From assembly GCF_019904295.1 (NCBI RefSeq), contig NZ_CP065359.1, positions 3,160,001 through 3,224,000 of the forward strand: a DNA stretch of 64,000 nt, read 5' to 3'. Origin of the DNA: Ruegeria sp. SCSIO 43209. GTDB lineage: Bacteria; Pseudomonadota; Alphaproteobacteria; Rhodobacterales; Rhodobacteraceae. Made by a program: the position numbers and the translations under genes. Below, piece after piece: positions 1 to 12,077 of this stretch; position 1 is the first letter of the stretch, and each line of letters begins with the position of its first letter. The notes beneath the pieces are model-generated. The model was not told the origin of the DNA. It searched no databases and was given only the letters and a program-made list of their open reading frames with translations.

Positions 1-6
1 ATAGGG

Positions 7-2632
<2,626 letters not shown>

Positions 2633-3616
2633 TCAGTGGCCACTGACCTTCTTATAAAGGGCCGATTTATAGCCGAAGGGAATTCCCAATACCCCGACAA
2701 GCCACCCAACCGTTCGGGCGATCTGGATCAATCGCCGATCTGGTTGGAACGGAAACAGAAGGATTGCCCCTAACAACGCCAACAAGCGAAAGGGGGTGCT
2801 CAAAAACCCCAAGATCGCCTTTGTTGGCTTCTGATCAAGCTTACGGCGCATATGGGTGTTGGACTGGTCCCTTCCACGGGCGGTCTGATACCAGAATGAC
2901 AACCTTTCGGGAGGAATGGTCTCGTACACAAAAGCGTCGGGCACCCAGCCGACCGGTAAGCCTGCAGCAACGGTCTCGGCATAAAACTTTGCATCCGTCC
3001 CGCCGGTCATCCGCATGGTTTCATCGAACCAAAGGCCGGTTTCGCTGAACAGGCGTGTCTCGCCCAGCCAGTTGTTTGTCACGATGGTCACGCCACCGGT
3101 ACCGTTCAACGTGGCTTTCTTTGCAGCCGCGTTTTCCTTGTCGAGGTAACGATTGCTGATATTGCGCAACATCAGCCGCTGAATCGCGGTCTCCTGCCCC
3201 GTTGGCCCCGCCGCACGAAGCGGAGCGCCCATTAGCACGGCAGAGCTGTTGCGATACCCGGCGACCAACCGTTCAAGCCAATCGACCGCCACCACTTCGT
3301 CATCATCGACAAAACAGAGCAGATCCGAGCCATTCTCCAACGCTTCGCGTGCGGCTCGGTTGCGTCCGAACGGGATGCCGAGTTCGGTCTCAAGGACATA
3401 GTTCAGACTTGCTCCATTAGGCAGCTTCTCCCCTACTGCCTGCACGGTACCTTCGCTGAGCGCTGAGCTGTCGTTTTCCACCACCAAACATCGCACCGAG
3501 CAGTCGGGCGGCAACTTCATCTCTCCCCAGCTTCGAATCAAAGCGGCCAGCATCTCGGGCCGCTGCCGGGTCAGGGTCGAAACGGTAATGTTCAGCGGGA
3601 CAGAGCGGTCTTTCAT
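2633..3616 (-). CDS. Family 2 glycosyltransferase
   Basis: Predicted GT-A fold glycosyltransferase that moves a sugar from a nucleotide-sugar donor to an envelope acceptor; donor and acceptor cannot be told. The N-terminus has the GT2 beginning (NITVSTLTRQRPEML), and a metal-binding acidic motif DDD lies at about residues 104-106 (CFVDDDEVV). A C-terminal hydrophobic stretch (about 267-291) suggests membrane association on the cytoplasmic face. I chose the ATG at 3616 because the GT2 fold begins just after it. The frame extends to an ATG at 3673, which would overlap the end of the upstream SDR gene by 11 bases, so translational coupling is possible. Probably one transcript with the SDR gene. 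Confidence 0.85.
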   Translation of the reverse strand: MKDRSVPLNITVSTLTRQRPEMLAALIRSWGEMKLPPDCSVRCLVVENDSSALSEGTVQAVGEKLPNGASLNYVLETELGIPFGRNRAAREALENGSDLLCFVDDDEVVAVDWLERLVAGYRNSSAVLMGAPLRAAGPTGQETAIQRLMLRNISNRYLDKENAAAKKATLNGTGGVTIVTNNWLGETRLFSETGLWFDETMRMTGGTDAKFYAETVAAGLPVGWVPDAFVYETIPPERLSFWYQTARGRDQSNTHMRRKLDQKPTKAILGFLSTPFRLLALLGAILLFPFQPDRRLIQIARTVGWLVGVLGIPFGYKSALYKKVSGH

Positions 3617-3662
3617 CGAAATCCCATACAATCCGTGCCGGTTTCTTGGCAAGGCGCGGTGA

Positions 3663-4520
3663 TCAAGTGGCATCCTTCTGATGCTGCATCAGTGCTTCCA
3701 ACCCTACACGGTAGTTCGGATAGAGCAATGAGACGCCCAGTTCATCCTTGATCCTGTCATTCCGAACGCGCTTGTTCTCATTATAGAAACTGCGTGCCAT
3801 CGGAGTCAGATCAGCCTCATCAAACGGAACCGCAGGTGGCATCGTCAGACCTTGCAATTCGGCGGCATAGCCGATCACATCCTGCGGCGGCACCGGTTCA
3901 TCATCACAGACATTGTAGATCGCACCCGGATTGGGTTTGGCCATCGACGCGATCAAAACCTGTGCAATGTCGTCAACATGAATGCGCGAAAACACCTGGC
4001 CCGGCTTGATGATCCGCCGCAACCCACCGCGTTTCAGCTTTGAAAACGGCCCGCGACCCGGCCCGTAAATCCCTGCCAGTCGGAAGATATGCAAGGGCAG
4101 GCCCGGAATGCCGCCCCATTGCTCCTCGGCACGCACGCGCCAACGGCCACGTTCGGCCGTCGGTGTGGCGGGCGTCGTCTCATCCACCCAGCCTCCCTGG
4201 TGATCCCCGTAAACGGCTGTGGTCGACAGGTAGCCGACCCATTTGAACTGTCCGATCCGCGCGGCGATCTCATCCTTCAATTCCGCCAGCACCGGATCAC
4301 CATCGGCTGTGGGTGCTGTAGAGACAAGCAGATGCGTCACCCCATCCAGATCAGGCCGATCCCCCGGCCAGACCCAAGGCTCGGCGCCCGAGTCGCGGAT
4401 TGTCTCAAGTTGCTGGGAATCACGCGTGGTTCCGATGACCCGCCATGTGGTTGGATCCAGTTGCCTCGATATCGCTCGGGCAGAATAGCCGTGGCCGAAG
4501 GAGAATAGTGTCTGTGTCAT
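3663..4520 (-). CDS. SDR / NAD-dependent epimerase-like protein (YeeZ type)
   Basis: Atypical short-chain dehydrogenase/epimerase of about 285 residues. An N-terminal Rossmann segment carries a glycine motif (FGHGYSA), followed by the STTAVYG motif that holds the active-site region in YeeZ-like proteins, and further on RLAGIYGPGR and a YNVCDDEP segment typical of this family. Substrate unknown. The ATG at 4520 is chosen because AAAGGGA precedes it directly; the frame continues upstream to 4598 without a comparable site. It is divergent from the methyltransferase gene, with 88 bases between the starts, and is followed by the GT2 gene, which suggests a shared sugar or envelope role (inference). 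Confidence 0.85.
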   Translation of the reverse strand: MTQTLFSFGHGYSARAISRQLDPTTWRVIGTTRDSQQLETIRDSGAEPWVWPGDRPDLDGVTHLLVSTAPTADGDPVLAELKDEIAARIGQFKWVGYLSTTAVYGDHQGGWVDETTPATPTAERGRWRVRAEEQWGGIPGLPLHIFRLAGIYGPGRGPFSKLKRGGLRRIIKPGQVFSRIHVDDIAQVLIASMAKPNPGAIYNVCDDEPVPPQDVIGYAAELQGLTMPPAVPFDEADLTPMARSFYNENKRVRNDRIKDELGVSLLYPNYRVGLEALMQHQKDAT

Positions 4521-4608
4521 GGTCCCTTTGATGATCTGCCCGGCACGTGGATGCAAGCGCCGGATGGACGCACTTGATTCGAATCCTCTGATGCGCATTC
4601 ATTGAGAA

Positions 4609-5241
4609 ATGACCAAAAAGACACCTGACTTGCACGCAGCCTACTCCCTGAAATCGCCCGAGGAGAACAAGCGCCTTTATGCGGAATGGGCAGGGGAATA
4701 TGACGACAGTTTCGCAGCGCTTGAGGACTATCAACTCCACATCCACACGGCGCGCGCTTTTGTGGGTGCAGGCGGACAAGGCCCGGTATTGGATGTAGGC
4801 GCGGGCACGGGGTTATGCGGAGCTATTCTGGCCGGGTTGGGCGTGGGTCCGATCGACGCCACCGATATCAGCGCCGAAATGCTGGACGAGGCGATGCGCA
4901 AGGATATCTATCGCGACGCGATCGAAGCCGATCTCAATCAGGGCCTGCCGGTTCCGCGCGGCAGCTATGCCGGTGTCGTCTCGTCCGGAACGTTCACCCA
5001 TGGCCATCTTGGGCCAGAAGTTTTGCCAGCGCTCTTGCGTGTCGCACGCCATGGTGCGCAGTTCGCCCTGTCGATCAACGCAAAACACTTTGAGGCGCTC
5101 GGGTTCGCCGATACCTTCCGCCGCCTCGAGGCGGATCAGATCAGAGACTTATCGTTAACGCAGGTCCGGATTTATGGCGATCTTGCTGCCGGCCCCAACA
5201 AAGATGACGTCGCTTTGATCGCGTTGTTTGAGAAAACCTGA
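4609..5241 (+). CDS. Class I SAM-dependent methyltransferase
   Basis: Soluble methyltransferase of 210 residues. Motif I for S-adenosylmethionine binding is clear (VLDVGAGTGLCG, about residues 60-71), followed by the acidic second strand (DATDISAEML), where the aspartate should hold the ribose. The short N-terminal part with YAEWAGEYDD resembles methyltransferases that act on small molecules, but the substrate cannot be assigned. Start ATG at 4609, divergent from the SDR gene and convergent with the sterol desaturase gene downstream. The ribosome binding site is weak (TTGAGA). Confidence 0.85.
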   Translation: MTKKTPDLHAAYSLKSPEENKRLYAEWAGEYDDSFAALEDYQLHIHTARAFVGAGGQGPVLDVGAGTGLCGAILAGLGVGPIDATDISAEMLDEAMRKDIYRDAIEADLNQGLPVPRGSYAGVVSSGTFTHGHLGPEVLPALLRVARHGAQFALSINAKHFEALGFADTFRRLEADQIRDLSLTQVRIYGDLAAGPNKDDVALIALFEKT

Positions 5242-5306
5242 CCAAAGCTCTGCGTAGGTCATATACGGACCTATGCAGAACTCGGTGGGGCAGAACGCCC
5301 TCGTGT

Positions 5307-6293
5307 CTAAGTATACATCTGCTTCTTGAAAGCCCGTGTCCGCGTTGTCGCCTCGGCTGAACCATCGTGATAAGTGCCGAACCACTTGTCGAACGGAATC
5401 TCGGATGTGCCGTAGTTACACTCGAAATACCGGTGATGAAGCTGGTGGAAGAAATCCCCGGCCCGCGCGGCATCCGTTTCACCAGCCTTCAGTTTTTCGA
5501 AACCCGAGTGAGACAGTACCGGGCTGATCTGCTGGAAGTAGGCGTGAAACAGCAGATGCAGCGGATGCGAGGGTACAATCAGATGGATGAAGTAGGTGGT
5601 GAAATAGAGAAGGTTTTCATACCAGTGGTTCGATATTCCTGACCATGGTCCGATATTGACGTTGCGATGGTGCACAGCATGAACGTGCTTGTAGAGTTTC
5701 GGGTGATGTTCCAATCGGTGCACCCAGTAGAAATGAAGCCCTGACCACATCGGGATGAAAAGCATCCAGATCACGAACCAAACGGGGGCCGCGGCCCAGG
5801 TTATCACTGGCGCATAGCCATTCGCCATGGCCCAGTAGATCAGCCACTGATAGACCGTCGCCACAGTCATCGCACTTCCCAGCGTCCACCAGACGTTATC
5901 CAAAACCTGATTTCGAAAGGTAAACGACCCATTGTCACGTGTCAGATCACGCCGGTCGAATTTCTTGTACATGCCCTGCCCTTTGCGCATGTAAAGCCAC
6001 CAATGCAGACCTCCTGCTATCATGATCTGAGGCACCATGTTCAGCAGCCAGATACGGAACATCCAGCCGGGCGCGAAACTCTGCATGGTCTCTAATGGAG
6101 GTAAAAACACGAAATAGACGGCAAAAGCCATCACCATGCAAAGCGTCAGCGACGTAAGGGGAAGCCAAGCCCCTTTGTACCAGTTCAGGATAGCCGCAGG
6201 ACGCGGCGGCCAGTTGAACAAAGGGTTCAAACCGACGGGCCCTTCGGGGCGGTAATTCCATCGGGCGGCTTCTGCATCATGCATATCGGTCAT
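5307..6293 (-). CDS. Sterol desaturase / fatty acid hydroxylase family membrane protein
   Basis: Integral membrane di-iron oxygenase of 328 residues. The histidine clusters that bind the two irons are present: HFYWVHRLEHH at about residues 189-199, HAVHHRN near 210-216, and QLHHRYFECNYG near 287-298. Several hydrophobic segments lie between residues 30 and 180. Members hydroxylate or desaturate lipids; the substrate here is not known. The ATG has TAGGAG upstream. It lies 24 bases downstream of the class II aldolase gene on the same strand, so the two are probably co-transcribed and controlled by the divergent LysR regulator. Confidence 0.9.
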   Translation of the reverse strand: MTDMHDAEAARWNYRPEGPVGLNPLFNWPPRPAAILNWYKGAWLPLTSLTLCMVMAFAVYFVFLPPLETMQSFAPGWMFRIWLLNMVPQIMIAGGLHWWLYMRKGQGMYKKFDRRDLTRDNGSFTFRNQVLDNVWWTLGSAMTVATVYQWLIYWAMANGYAPVITWAAAPVWFVIWMLFIPMWSGLHFYWVHRLEHHPKLYKHVHAVHHRNVNIGPWSGISNHWYENLLYFTTYFIHLIVPSHPLHLLFHAYFQQISPVLSHSGFEKLKAGETDAARAGDFFHQLHHRYFECNYGTSEIPFDKWFGTYHDGSAEATTRTRAFKKQMYT

Positions 6294-6317
6294 GGCTGAA
6301 ACTCCTAACAGTGCGCT

Positions 6318-7073
6318 TCAGGTTGCGTAATCCGAGCCTTCGGCATCCAGAACAGATTTGATTTCGCGTAGATGTGCTTCGGCCTGACCGGGATATTCAT
6401 CAAGCTCTTGCGCGGTTTTCTCAGCAATCTCATCGGACAGAACGCGCAAAGGTTGCCCGGTTTGAAGAGCGCGAATGTACGTTTCTGCGGCGCGTTCAAA
6501 ATAATAGAGTCTGTTAAAGGCATCTGCCGGACTGTCGCCGATCACCAAAACCCCGTGGTTGCCCATGATCATGACTTTCTTTTTCGGGTCCGACAGCATC
6601 GCGGCACAGCGCTCACCTTCGCTTTCAAAAGCCAGACCTCCGAACTCTTCATCGATTACGTAGCGATTGAAGAAAGTTGCGGTGTTCTGATCGATCGGCG
6701 GTAAGGTGCTGTCTGCCAGCGAGGCAAGAACCGTCGCAAAAATCGAATGCACGTGCATCACGCAGCGCGCATGTGGGCAATGGCGGTGGATCGATCCGTG
6801 CAGCCCCCAAGCCGTTGGGTCCGGTGCGCCGGGCTGATCCATGACATCTTTGTCATTGGCATCAAGCAGCAGCAGATTTGACGCCTTGATACGCGCAAAA
6901 TGCATCTGGTTGGCATTCATCAGGAACTGCGTGCCGTCTTCATTCACCGCAAGGCTGAAATGGTTCGCCACCCCTTCATGCATGTTCAGCCGCTCAGTCC
7001 AGCGGAATGCGGCGGCCATGTCCACGCGTTCGGACCAATGATCGATGTTGGGACGCAGGTTTGTAACGCTCAT
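6318..7073 (-). CDS. Class II aldolase/adducin family protein
   Basis: Protein of 251 residues in the zinc-dependent class II aldolase family, which includes fuculose-phosphate aldolase and ribulose-phosphate epimerase. The metal site is seen in HVHSIFATVLA (two histidines one residue apart) and the C-terminal family motif in GNHGVLVIGDSPADAF. Proteins of this exact kind are often only named aldolase-like, so the true substrate may be non-sugar. A strong AAGGAG precedes the ATG. First gene of a probable two-gene operon with the sterol desaturase gene, starting 116 bases from the divergent LysR gene. Confidence 0.87.
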   Translation of the reverse strand: MSVTNLRPNIDHWSERVDMAAAFRWTERLNMHEGVANHFSLAVNEDGTQFLMNANQMHFARIKASNLLLLDANDKDVMDQPGAPDPTAWGLHGSIHRHCPHARCVMHVHSIFATVLASLADSTLPPIDQNTATFFNRYVIDEEFGGLAFESEGERCAAMLSDPKKKVMIMGNHGVLVIGDSPADAFNRLYYFERAAETYIRALQTGQPLRVLSDEIAEKTAQELDEYPGQAEAHLREIKSVLDAEGSDYAT

Positions 7074-7158
7074 GCCAGGCTCCTTCGCGGGGTATTCGAT
7101 TTCTGGAAATCGTGCCTTCGCCGCAAACGTTTGACCAACGAAAAAAACAAGCCTAGTT

Positions 7159-7175
7159 CATTAGTAAAACTAATG
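7159..7175. promoter_or_regulatory. Perfect dyad between LysR gene and aldolase operon
   Basis: CATTAGT-AAA-ACTAATG is a perfect inverted repeat with 7-base arms. It contains the T-N11-A core expected of LysR-type operators and ends 14 bases before the LysR start codon. It is therefore a good candidate for the autoregulatory binding site that also controls the divergent aldolase/desaturase operon (inference). Confidence 0.65.
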
Positions 7176-7189
7176 GCAGAGTTATAAGC

Positions 7190-8065
7190 ATGCAGAAATC
7201 ACTTCCTCCGCTCGGCTGGCTACGCACATTTGAAGCGGCGGCCCGTCATTTGTCATTCACGGGGGCGGCGCGGGATTTGAACATGACGCAAAGCGCAGTC
7301 AGCCAGCAAATCAAATCACTAGAGGGCTATTTGGGTCAGCCCTTATTCCTTCGTCGTCCGCGTGCATTGGAGCTGACCGAAGCTGGTATCACCTATTTGC
7401 CGGTCGTGCGTGAAGCCTTTCGAACTCTGGTAAGGGGGACACAAGCCGTCACGGGCGCACAACAAAACGCGGTTCAGGTCCAGAGCAACATCACATTTGC
7501 CGTCAACTGGCTGGCTCCGCGCCTACCCCGGTTTCGGGAACTGCATCCGGATGTACATCTGAATATCTTCACTGAGCTCTGGGAGCCGCGTGAAATGGCC
7601 GAAGGCGCGGCGGTGGAAATCCGCTATTCGCTGCGCCCAGCCGATACGGTGCGAACGGAATTGCTGCGAACAGATCACTACTATCCTGTCTGTGCCCCCG
7701 ACTTCCCGGTGACGCTGGAAACTCTGCAGGAACAGCCCCTATTCGACTGTTCAAATTTGTTGTCGAATTGGGAGAGTTGGATCACAGATCAGAGTCTAAC
7801 TTGGCAAAAACCCAAGGTAACCTATTCGACGACCTATCTGGTCAGCCTGTCGGTTGCGATGGCCGGAGGAGGCTTGTGTTTAGCCCACGACATGATCGCA
7901 AAACGGTTGATTGAAGAAGGCCGCCTGATCGCGCCGTTCAACCATCGCGCTGCTATGCCCGAGGCCTATTATCTATTGCTATCGCCCCAAGCCGAGGAAA
8001 CGCCGGGCGCGTTGGCGTTTGTCGACTGGCTGCGCGCGGAGATTGAAGCCGATCGCCACAACTAA
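7190..8065 (+). CDS. LysR-family transcriptional regulator (GcvA-like)
   Basis: Transcription factor of 291 residues. The N-terminal winged helix-turn-helix is clear (LRTFEAAARHLSFTGAARDLNMTQSAVSQQIK, split here by its helices), followed by the linker helix and an effector-binding domain of periplasmic-binding-protein type. The helix LNMTQSAVSQQI and the sequence around LPPLGWLRTFEA resemble the GcvA subgroup. It is divergent from the class II aldolase/sterol desaturase pair, which is the likely target. The effector is unknown. Confidence 0.92.
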   Translation: MQKSLPPLGWLRTFEAAARHLSFTGAARDLNMTQSAVSQQIKSLEGYLGQPLFLRRPRALELTEAGITYLPVVREAFRTLVRGTQAVTGAQQNAVQVQSNITFAVNWLAPRLPRFRELHPDVHLNIFTELWEPREMAEGAAVEIRYSLRPADTVRTELLRTDHYYPVCAPDFPVTLETLQEQPLFDCSNLLSNWESWITDQSLTWQKPKVTYSTTYLVSLSVAMAGGGLCLAHDMIAKRLIEEGRLIAPFNHRAAMPEAYYLLLSPQAEETPGALAFVDWLRAEIEADRHN

Positions 8066-8222
8066 TCGCGGGTCGCTCCCACCCATCGTCAATGCCCTTC
8101 GGGCCTCTCCTCTGGTTGGGCGTGGCAGCGCTGGCGCGCTGCGGATGGCAGGTTTTGTGATGATTCCATGATACCTTAATAGTGGGGGTTGCACCTTGCG
8201 CCGCATTCGGGAAAGTTGGGCC

Positions 8223-10025
8223 ATGGAATACACTCCCTTCCCAAGTTGGCCCGATACCGCCCCTCGTCTCATCGCTGTTGCTGCTGGCCGCGAGGCTGCC
8301 GATTTGGTGATCCGTGGCGGCGTCTGGGTCAATGTGCATAGCCGCGAAACCCTGCCTGACCATGACGTGGCGATCGCTGCGGGGCGCGTCGCTTTTGTGG
8401 GGCCGGACGCCGCGCATTGTATCGGTCCTGAGACTCAGATCATCGAGGCGCACGGTCGCTATTTGGTGCCGGGGTTATGCGACGCACATATGCATATCGA
8501 ATCGGGCATGTTGACCCCGGCAGAATTTGCCCGCGCAGTCATTCCGCATGGCACAACTTCGATGTTCACCGACCCGCATGAGATCGCGAATGTGATGGGG
8601 TTAGAAGGTGTGCGACTGATGCATGACGAGGCGCTGATGCAGCCGGTGAACATTTTCACCCAGATGCCGTCTTGCGCGCCATCAGCTCCCGGGTTGGAGA
8701 CGACCGGGTACGAAATCACTGCTGAGGATGTGGCCGAGGCGATGTCGTGGCCCGGTATCATCGGACTGGGCGAGATGATGAACTTTCCCGGTGTCATTCA
8801 TGGCGATCCGAAAATGTTGGCAGAGATCGCAGCCACACAGCGCGCCGGTAAAACAGTTGGCGGGCACTATGCTTCGCCAGATTTAGGGCCTGAATTTGCC
8901 GCTTACGTCGCTGGTGGCCCTGCGGATGATCATGAAGGCACCTGCGAGGCCGACGCCATCGCACGTGTCCGTCAGGGAATGCGGTCAATGATGCGGTTGG
9001 GGTCGGCTTGGTATGATGTCGAAAGCCAGATTACTGCGGTGACTGAAAAAGGGCTGGACCCGCGCAACTTCATCTTGTGCACCGACGACTGCCATTCGGG
9101 AACGCTGGTAAATGACGGACACATGAACCGCGTAGTGCGACATGCGATTGCCTGTGGTTGCGATCCTCTGATTGCGCTGCAAATGGCGACGATCAACACG
9201 GCGACCCATTTTGGGTTGGAACGCGAGATCGGCTCGATTACACCCGGGCGGCGCGCTGACATTATCCTGAGTTCTGATCTGGTAGAGCTTCCGATCGAAA
9301 CCGTGGTCGCGCGCGGTCAGATTGTGGCTGAAAACGGGACGGTAACGGTCGAATGCCCGCATCTGAACTGGCCCGCTAAGGCGCGAAATACCGTACACCT
9401 AGGGCATGCGTTGACCTCGACAGACTTTGAAATCGCAGCCCCTGCCGGAGCGAACCGTGTCATGGCCAACGTGATCGGGGTGGTTGAAAATCAGGCCCCA
9501 ACGCAAGCGTTGAAATCCGAGCTGCCGATTATCGAAGGGCTTGTTGAAGGCGAAGGCGATGTGTGCCAAATCGCATTGGTCGAACGGCATCGCGCCACGG
9601 GGGGTGTGACCAACGCCTTTGTCTCGGGCTTTGGGTATCAAGGCAAAATGGCCATGGCCTCGACCGTTGCGCATGACAGCCACCATATGATTGTTGTCGG
9701 CACCGACCGTGAACAGATGGCACTGGCCGCGAACCGGCTGGCCGAAGTGGGCGGAGGCATCACAATCTTTCGCGATGGCGAGGAACTGGCCTTGGTGGAA
9801 CTGCCCATCGCAGGCTTGATGTCCGACAACCCAGCGACTGAGGTTGCCGCCAAAGCGGAACAAATGGTCGAGGCGATGAAGACCTGCGGCTGTCAGCTTA
9901 ACAACGCATATATGCAGCATTCTCTGCTGGCCCTGGTTGTGATTCCTGAACTGCGGATCTCGGACCTTGGGCTGGTGGATGTACGTACATTCGAAAAGAT
10001 CGACCTTCTGGAACCCCTTGCATGA
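8223..10025 (+). CDS. ade: Adenine deaminase
   Basis: Amidohydrolase converting adenine to hypoxanthine and ammonia; 600 residues from the ATG at 8223. The metal site HMHIESG and the DPHEIANVMG motif typical of adenine deaminases are present, as are the later CTDDCHSGTL segment and the C-terminal domain ending LGLVDVRTFEKIDL. A TTG nine codons upstream is also in frame, but the ATG fits the family N-terminus (FPSWPDTAPRLI) better. The last codon overlaps the amn start (ATGA), so the two are translationally coupled. Together they turn AMP into hypoxanthine. Confidence 0.95.
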   Translation: MEYTPFPSWPDTAPRLIAVAAGREAADLVIRGGVWVNVHSRETLPDHDVAIAAGRVAFVGPDAAHCIGPETQIIEAHGRYLVPGLCDAHMHIESGMLTPAEFARAVIPHGTTSMFTDPHEIANVMGLEGVRLMHDEALMQPVNIFTQMPSCAPSAPGLETTGYEITAEDVAEAMSWPGIIGLGEMMNFPGVIHGDPKMLAEIAATQRAGKTVGGHYASPDLGPEFAAYVAGGPADDHEGTCEADAIARVRQGMRSMMRLGSAWYDVESQITAVTEKGLDPRNFILCTDDCHSGTLVNDGHMNRVVRHAIACGCDPLIALQMATINTATHFGLEREIGSITPGRRADIILSSDLVELPIETVVARGQIVAENGTVTVECPHLNWPAKARNTVHLGHALTSTDFEIAAPAGANRVMANVIGVVENQAPTQALKSELPIIEGLVEGEGDVCQIALVERHRATGGVTNAFVSGFGYQGKMAMASTVAHDSHHMIVVGTDREQMALAANRLAEVGGGITIFRDGEELALVELPIAGLMSDNPATEVAAKAEQMVEAMKTCGCQLNNAYMQHSLLALVVIPELRISDLGLVDVRTFEKIDLLEPLA

Positions 10026-11485
10026 CTACTATCCGAACACCTGACGTTCCCAACCCCGAGAAATTTAGCGATCCGCTTGCAGCTGTCGCACGTTTAGAAG
10101 AGCTCTATGAACAGGCGACAAAATTCCTGTGCGATAGGTTTGCAAATGCACTTAAGAACGGCGCTCCTACCGAGAGGTTTCGGGCGTTCTACCCCGAAAT
10201 CCGGATCAGGACCTCGTCTTACGCGCAGGTCGACAGTCGGCTGAGCTTCGGTCACGTGTCCGAACCAGGTACTCATGCCACGACAGTGACGCGCCCCGAT
10301 CTGTTCCGGTCATACCTTACCCAGCAAATCGCACTATTGATCAAGAACCACGATCAGCCGGTCACAATCGGAGCCTCGGAAACGCCGATCCCGGTCCATT
10401 TCGCTGTCGCCAATAACCCGGATCTGGTTGTCCCGCATCAGGGTGCAGCTGGTTTCACTCTGCGCGATGCGTTTGATGTACCGGACCTGAATACAACAAA
10501 CGACGATATCGTGAATGGCGTGCACGAGCTGGAAAACGAAGCCGGGCCCCTTGCGCTGTTCACGGCCCAGCGGGTGGACTATTCGTTGGCAAGGCTTTCG
10601 CATTACACCGCGACTGACCCCGGTCATTTCCAAAACCACGTGCTGTTCACCAACTATCAGTTCTATGTCTCGGAATTTGAGAGCTACGCACGGGCTCAAC
10701 TGGCCGATCCCGACAGCGGCTATACCAGCTTTGTCTCGACCGGGAATGTTGAGATCACGGACGCCGAAGCCGTACTGGAACAGCCCCTTAAACTGCCGCA
10801 AATGCCAACCTACCACCTGAAACGCGCGGATGGGTCTGGGATTACGCTGGTCAATATCGGCGTCGGGCCATCGAATGCCAAAACGGCCACCGACCACATT
10901 GCGGTTCTGCGCCCGCACGCCTGGTTGATGGTCGGCCACTGCGCCGGTCTGCGCAACACGCAGGCGCTTGGGGATTTCGTACTGGCACATGCCTACCTGC
11001 GCGAGGACAAAGTGCTGGACGACGATCTGCCCGTCTGGGTGCCGATCCCACCGCTGGCCGAAGTCCAGGTCGCGCTGGAACAGGCTGTGGCCGAGGTAAC
11101 CGAGTTGGAAGGCTACGAGCTGAAACGTATCATGCGAACAGGTACAGTCGCCTCAGTCGATAACCGCAATTGGGAGCTTCGCGATCAGTCCGGCCCGGTG
11201 CAACGGCTCAGCCAGTCCCGTGCGATTGCGCTGGATATGGAAAGTGCAACAATCGCAGCCAACGGTTATCGGTTCCGGGTTCCTTACGGCACCTTGCTGT
11301 GCGTCTCGGATAAGCCCCTGCATGGTGAATTAAAGCTTCCCGGCATGGCTTCGGCGTTCTATACCACTCAGGTCAGTCGTCATTTGGCGATCGGAATCCG
11401 GGCGATGGAGCACTTGCGCGGCATGCCGCTGGAACGGTTACACAGCCGGAAATTGCGTTCGTTTGACGAAACGGCCTTTCTCTGA
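10022..11485 (+). CDS. amn: AMP nucleosidase
   Basis: Hydrolyses AMP to adenine and ribose 5-phosphate; 487 residues, the usual bacterial length. The N-terminal Amn-specific domain is followed by the nucleoside-phosphorylase-like catalytic domain, with NIGVGPSNAKTATDH at about residues 278-292, GHCAGLRNTQ near 303 and DMESATIAANGYRFRVPYG near 407-425. Its ATG overlaps the stop codon of ade by four bases. The product adenine is the substrate of the upstream enzyme, so this operon is a compact AMP-breakdown route. Confidence 0.96.
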   Translation: MTTIRTPDVPNPEKFSDPLAAVARLEELYEQATKFLCDRFANALKNGAPTERFRAFYPEIRIRTSSYAQVDSRLSFGHVSEPGTHATTVTRPDLFRSYLTQQIALLIKNHDQPVTIGASETPIPVHFAVANNPDLVVPHQGAAGFTLRDAFDVPDLNTTNDDIVNGVHELENEAGPLALFTAQRVDYSLARLSHYTATDPGHFQNHVLFTNYQFYVSEFESYARAQLADPDSGYTSFVSTGNVEITDAEAVLEQPLKLPQMPTYHLKRADGSGITLVNIGVGPSNAKTATDHIAVLRPHAWLMVGHCAGLRNTQALGDFVLAHAYLREDKVLDDDLPVWVPIPPLAEVQVALEQAVAEVTELEGYELKRIMRTGTVASVDNRNWELRDQSGPVQRLSQSRAIALDMESATIAANGYRFRVPYGTLLCVSDKPLHGELKLPGMASAFYTTQVSRHLAIGIRAMEHLRGMPLERLHSRKLRSFDETAFL

Positions 11486-11505
11486 AGCAAAAAAGCAACG
11501 AATTT

Positions 11506-11525
11506 CCCCTATTTTTGGGGTTTTT
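11506..11525 (+). terminator. Possible weak terminator after amn
   Basis: CCCC and GGGG form a four-base stem around a seven-base AT loop, followed by five T residues, 20 bases after the amn stop. The stem is short, so termination would be weak. Confidence 0.4.
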
Positions 11526-11615
11526 AGTGCTACTATTCGTTGTGTTCAGCCACAATATCCCGTTACAGTTACGCGGTGAGGCCCTATAGATCGGGCACGT
11601 TAAGGAGACCAAGAA

Positions 11616-11903
<288 letters not shown>

Positions 11904-11932
11904 TTCGCCGAAGACAGATCGCAAGATCGAAG

Positions 11933-11959
11933 GGGTCGCCACCGGGCGGCCCTTTTTTT
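11933..11959 (+). terminator. Rho-independent terminator of HU gene
   Basis: GGGTCGCC and GGCGGCCC pair as an eight-base stem with one wobble around the loop ACCG, directly followed by seven T residues. It starts 29 bases after the HU stop codon. Confidence 0.9.
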
Positions 11960-12077
11960 GTCTGAATAAGTTATGTAAGCATCTGATTAATATCGAGTTT
12001 TTGCCGCTATCGCCATAGTTGTGTCATATTCCTCATCCACTCGCTTAATGGGAAGTATTATTGAGGAATCTCGATTT

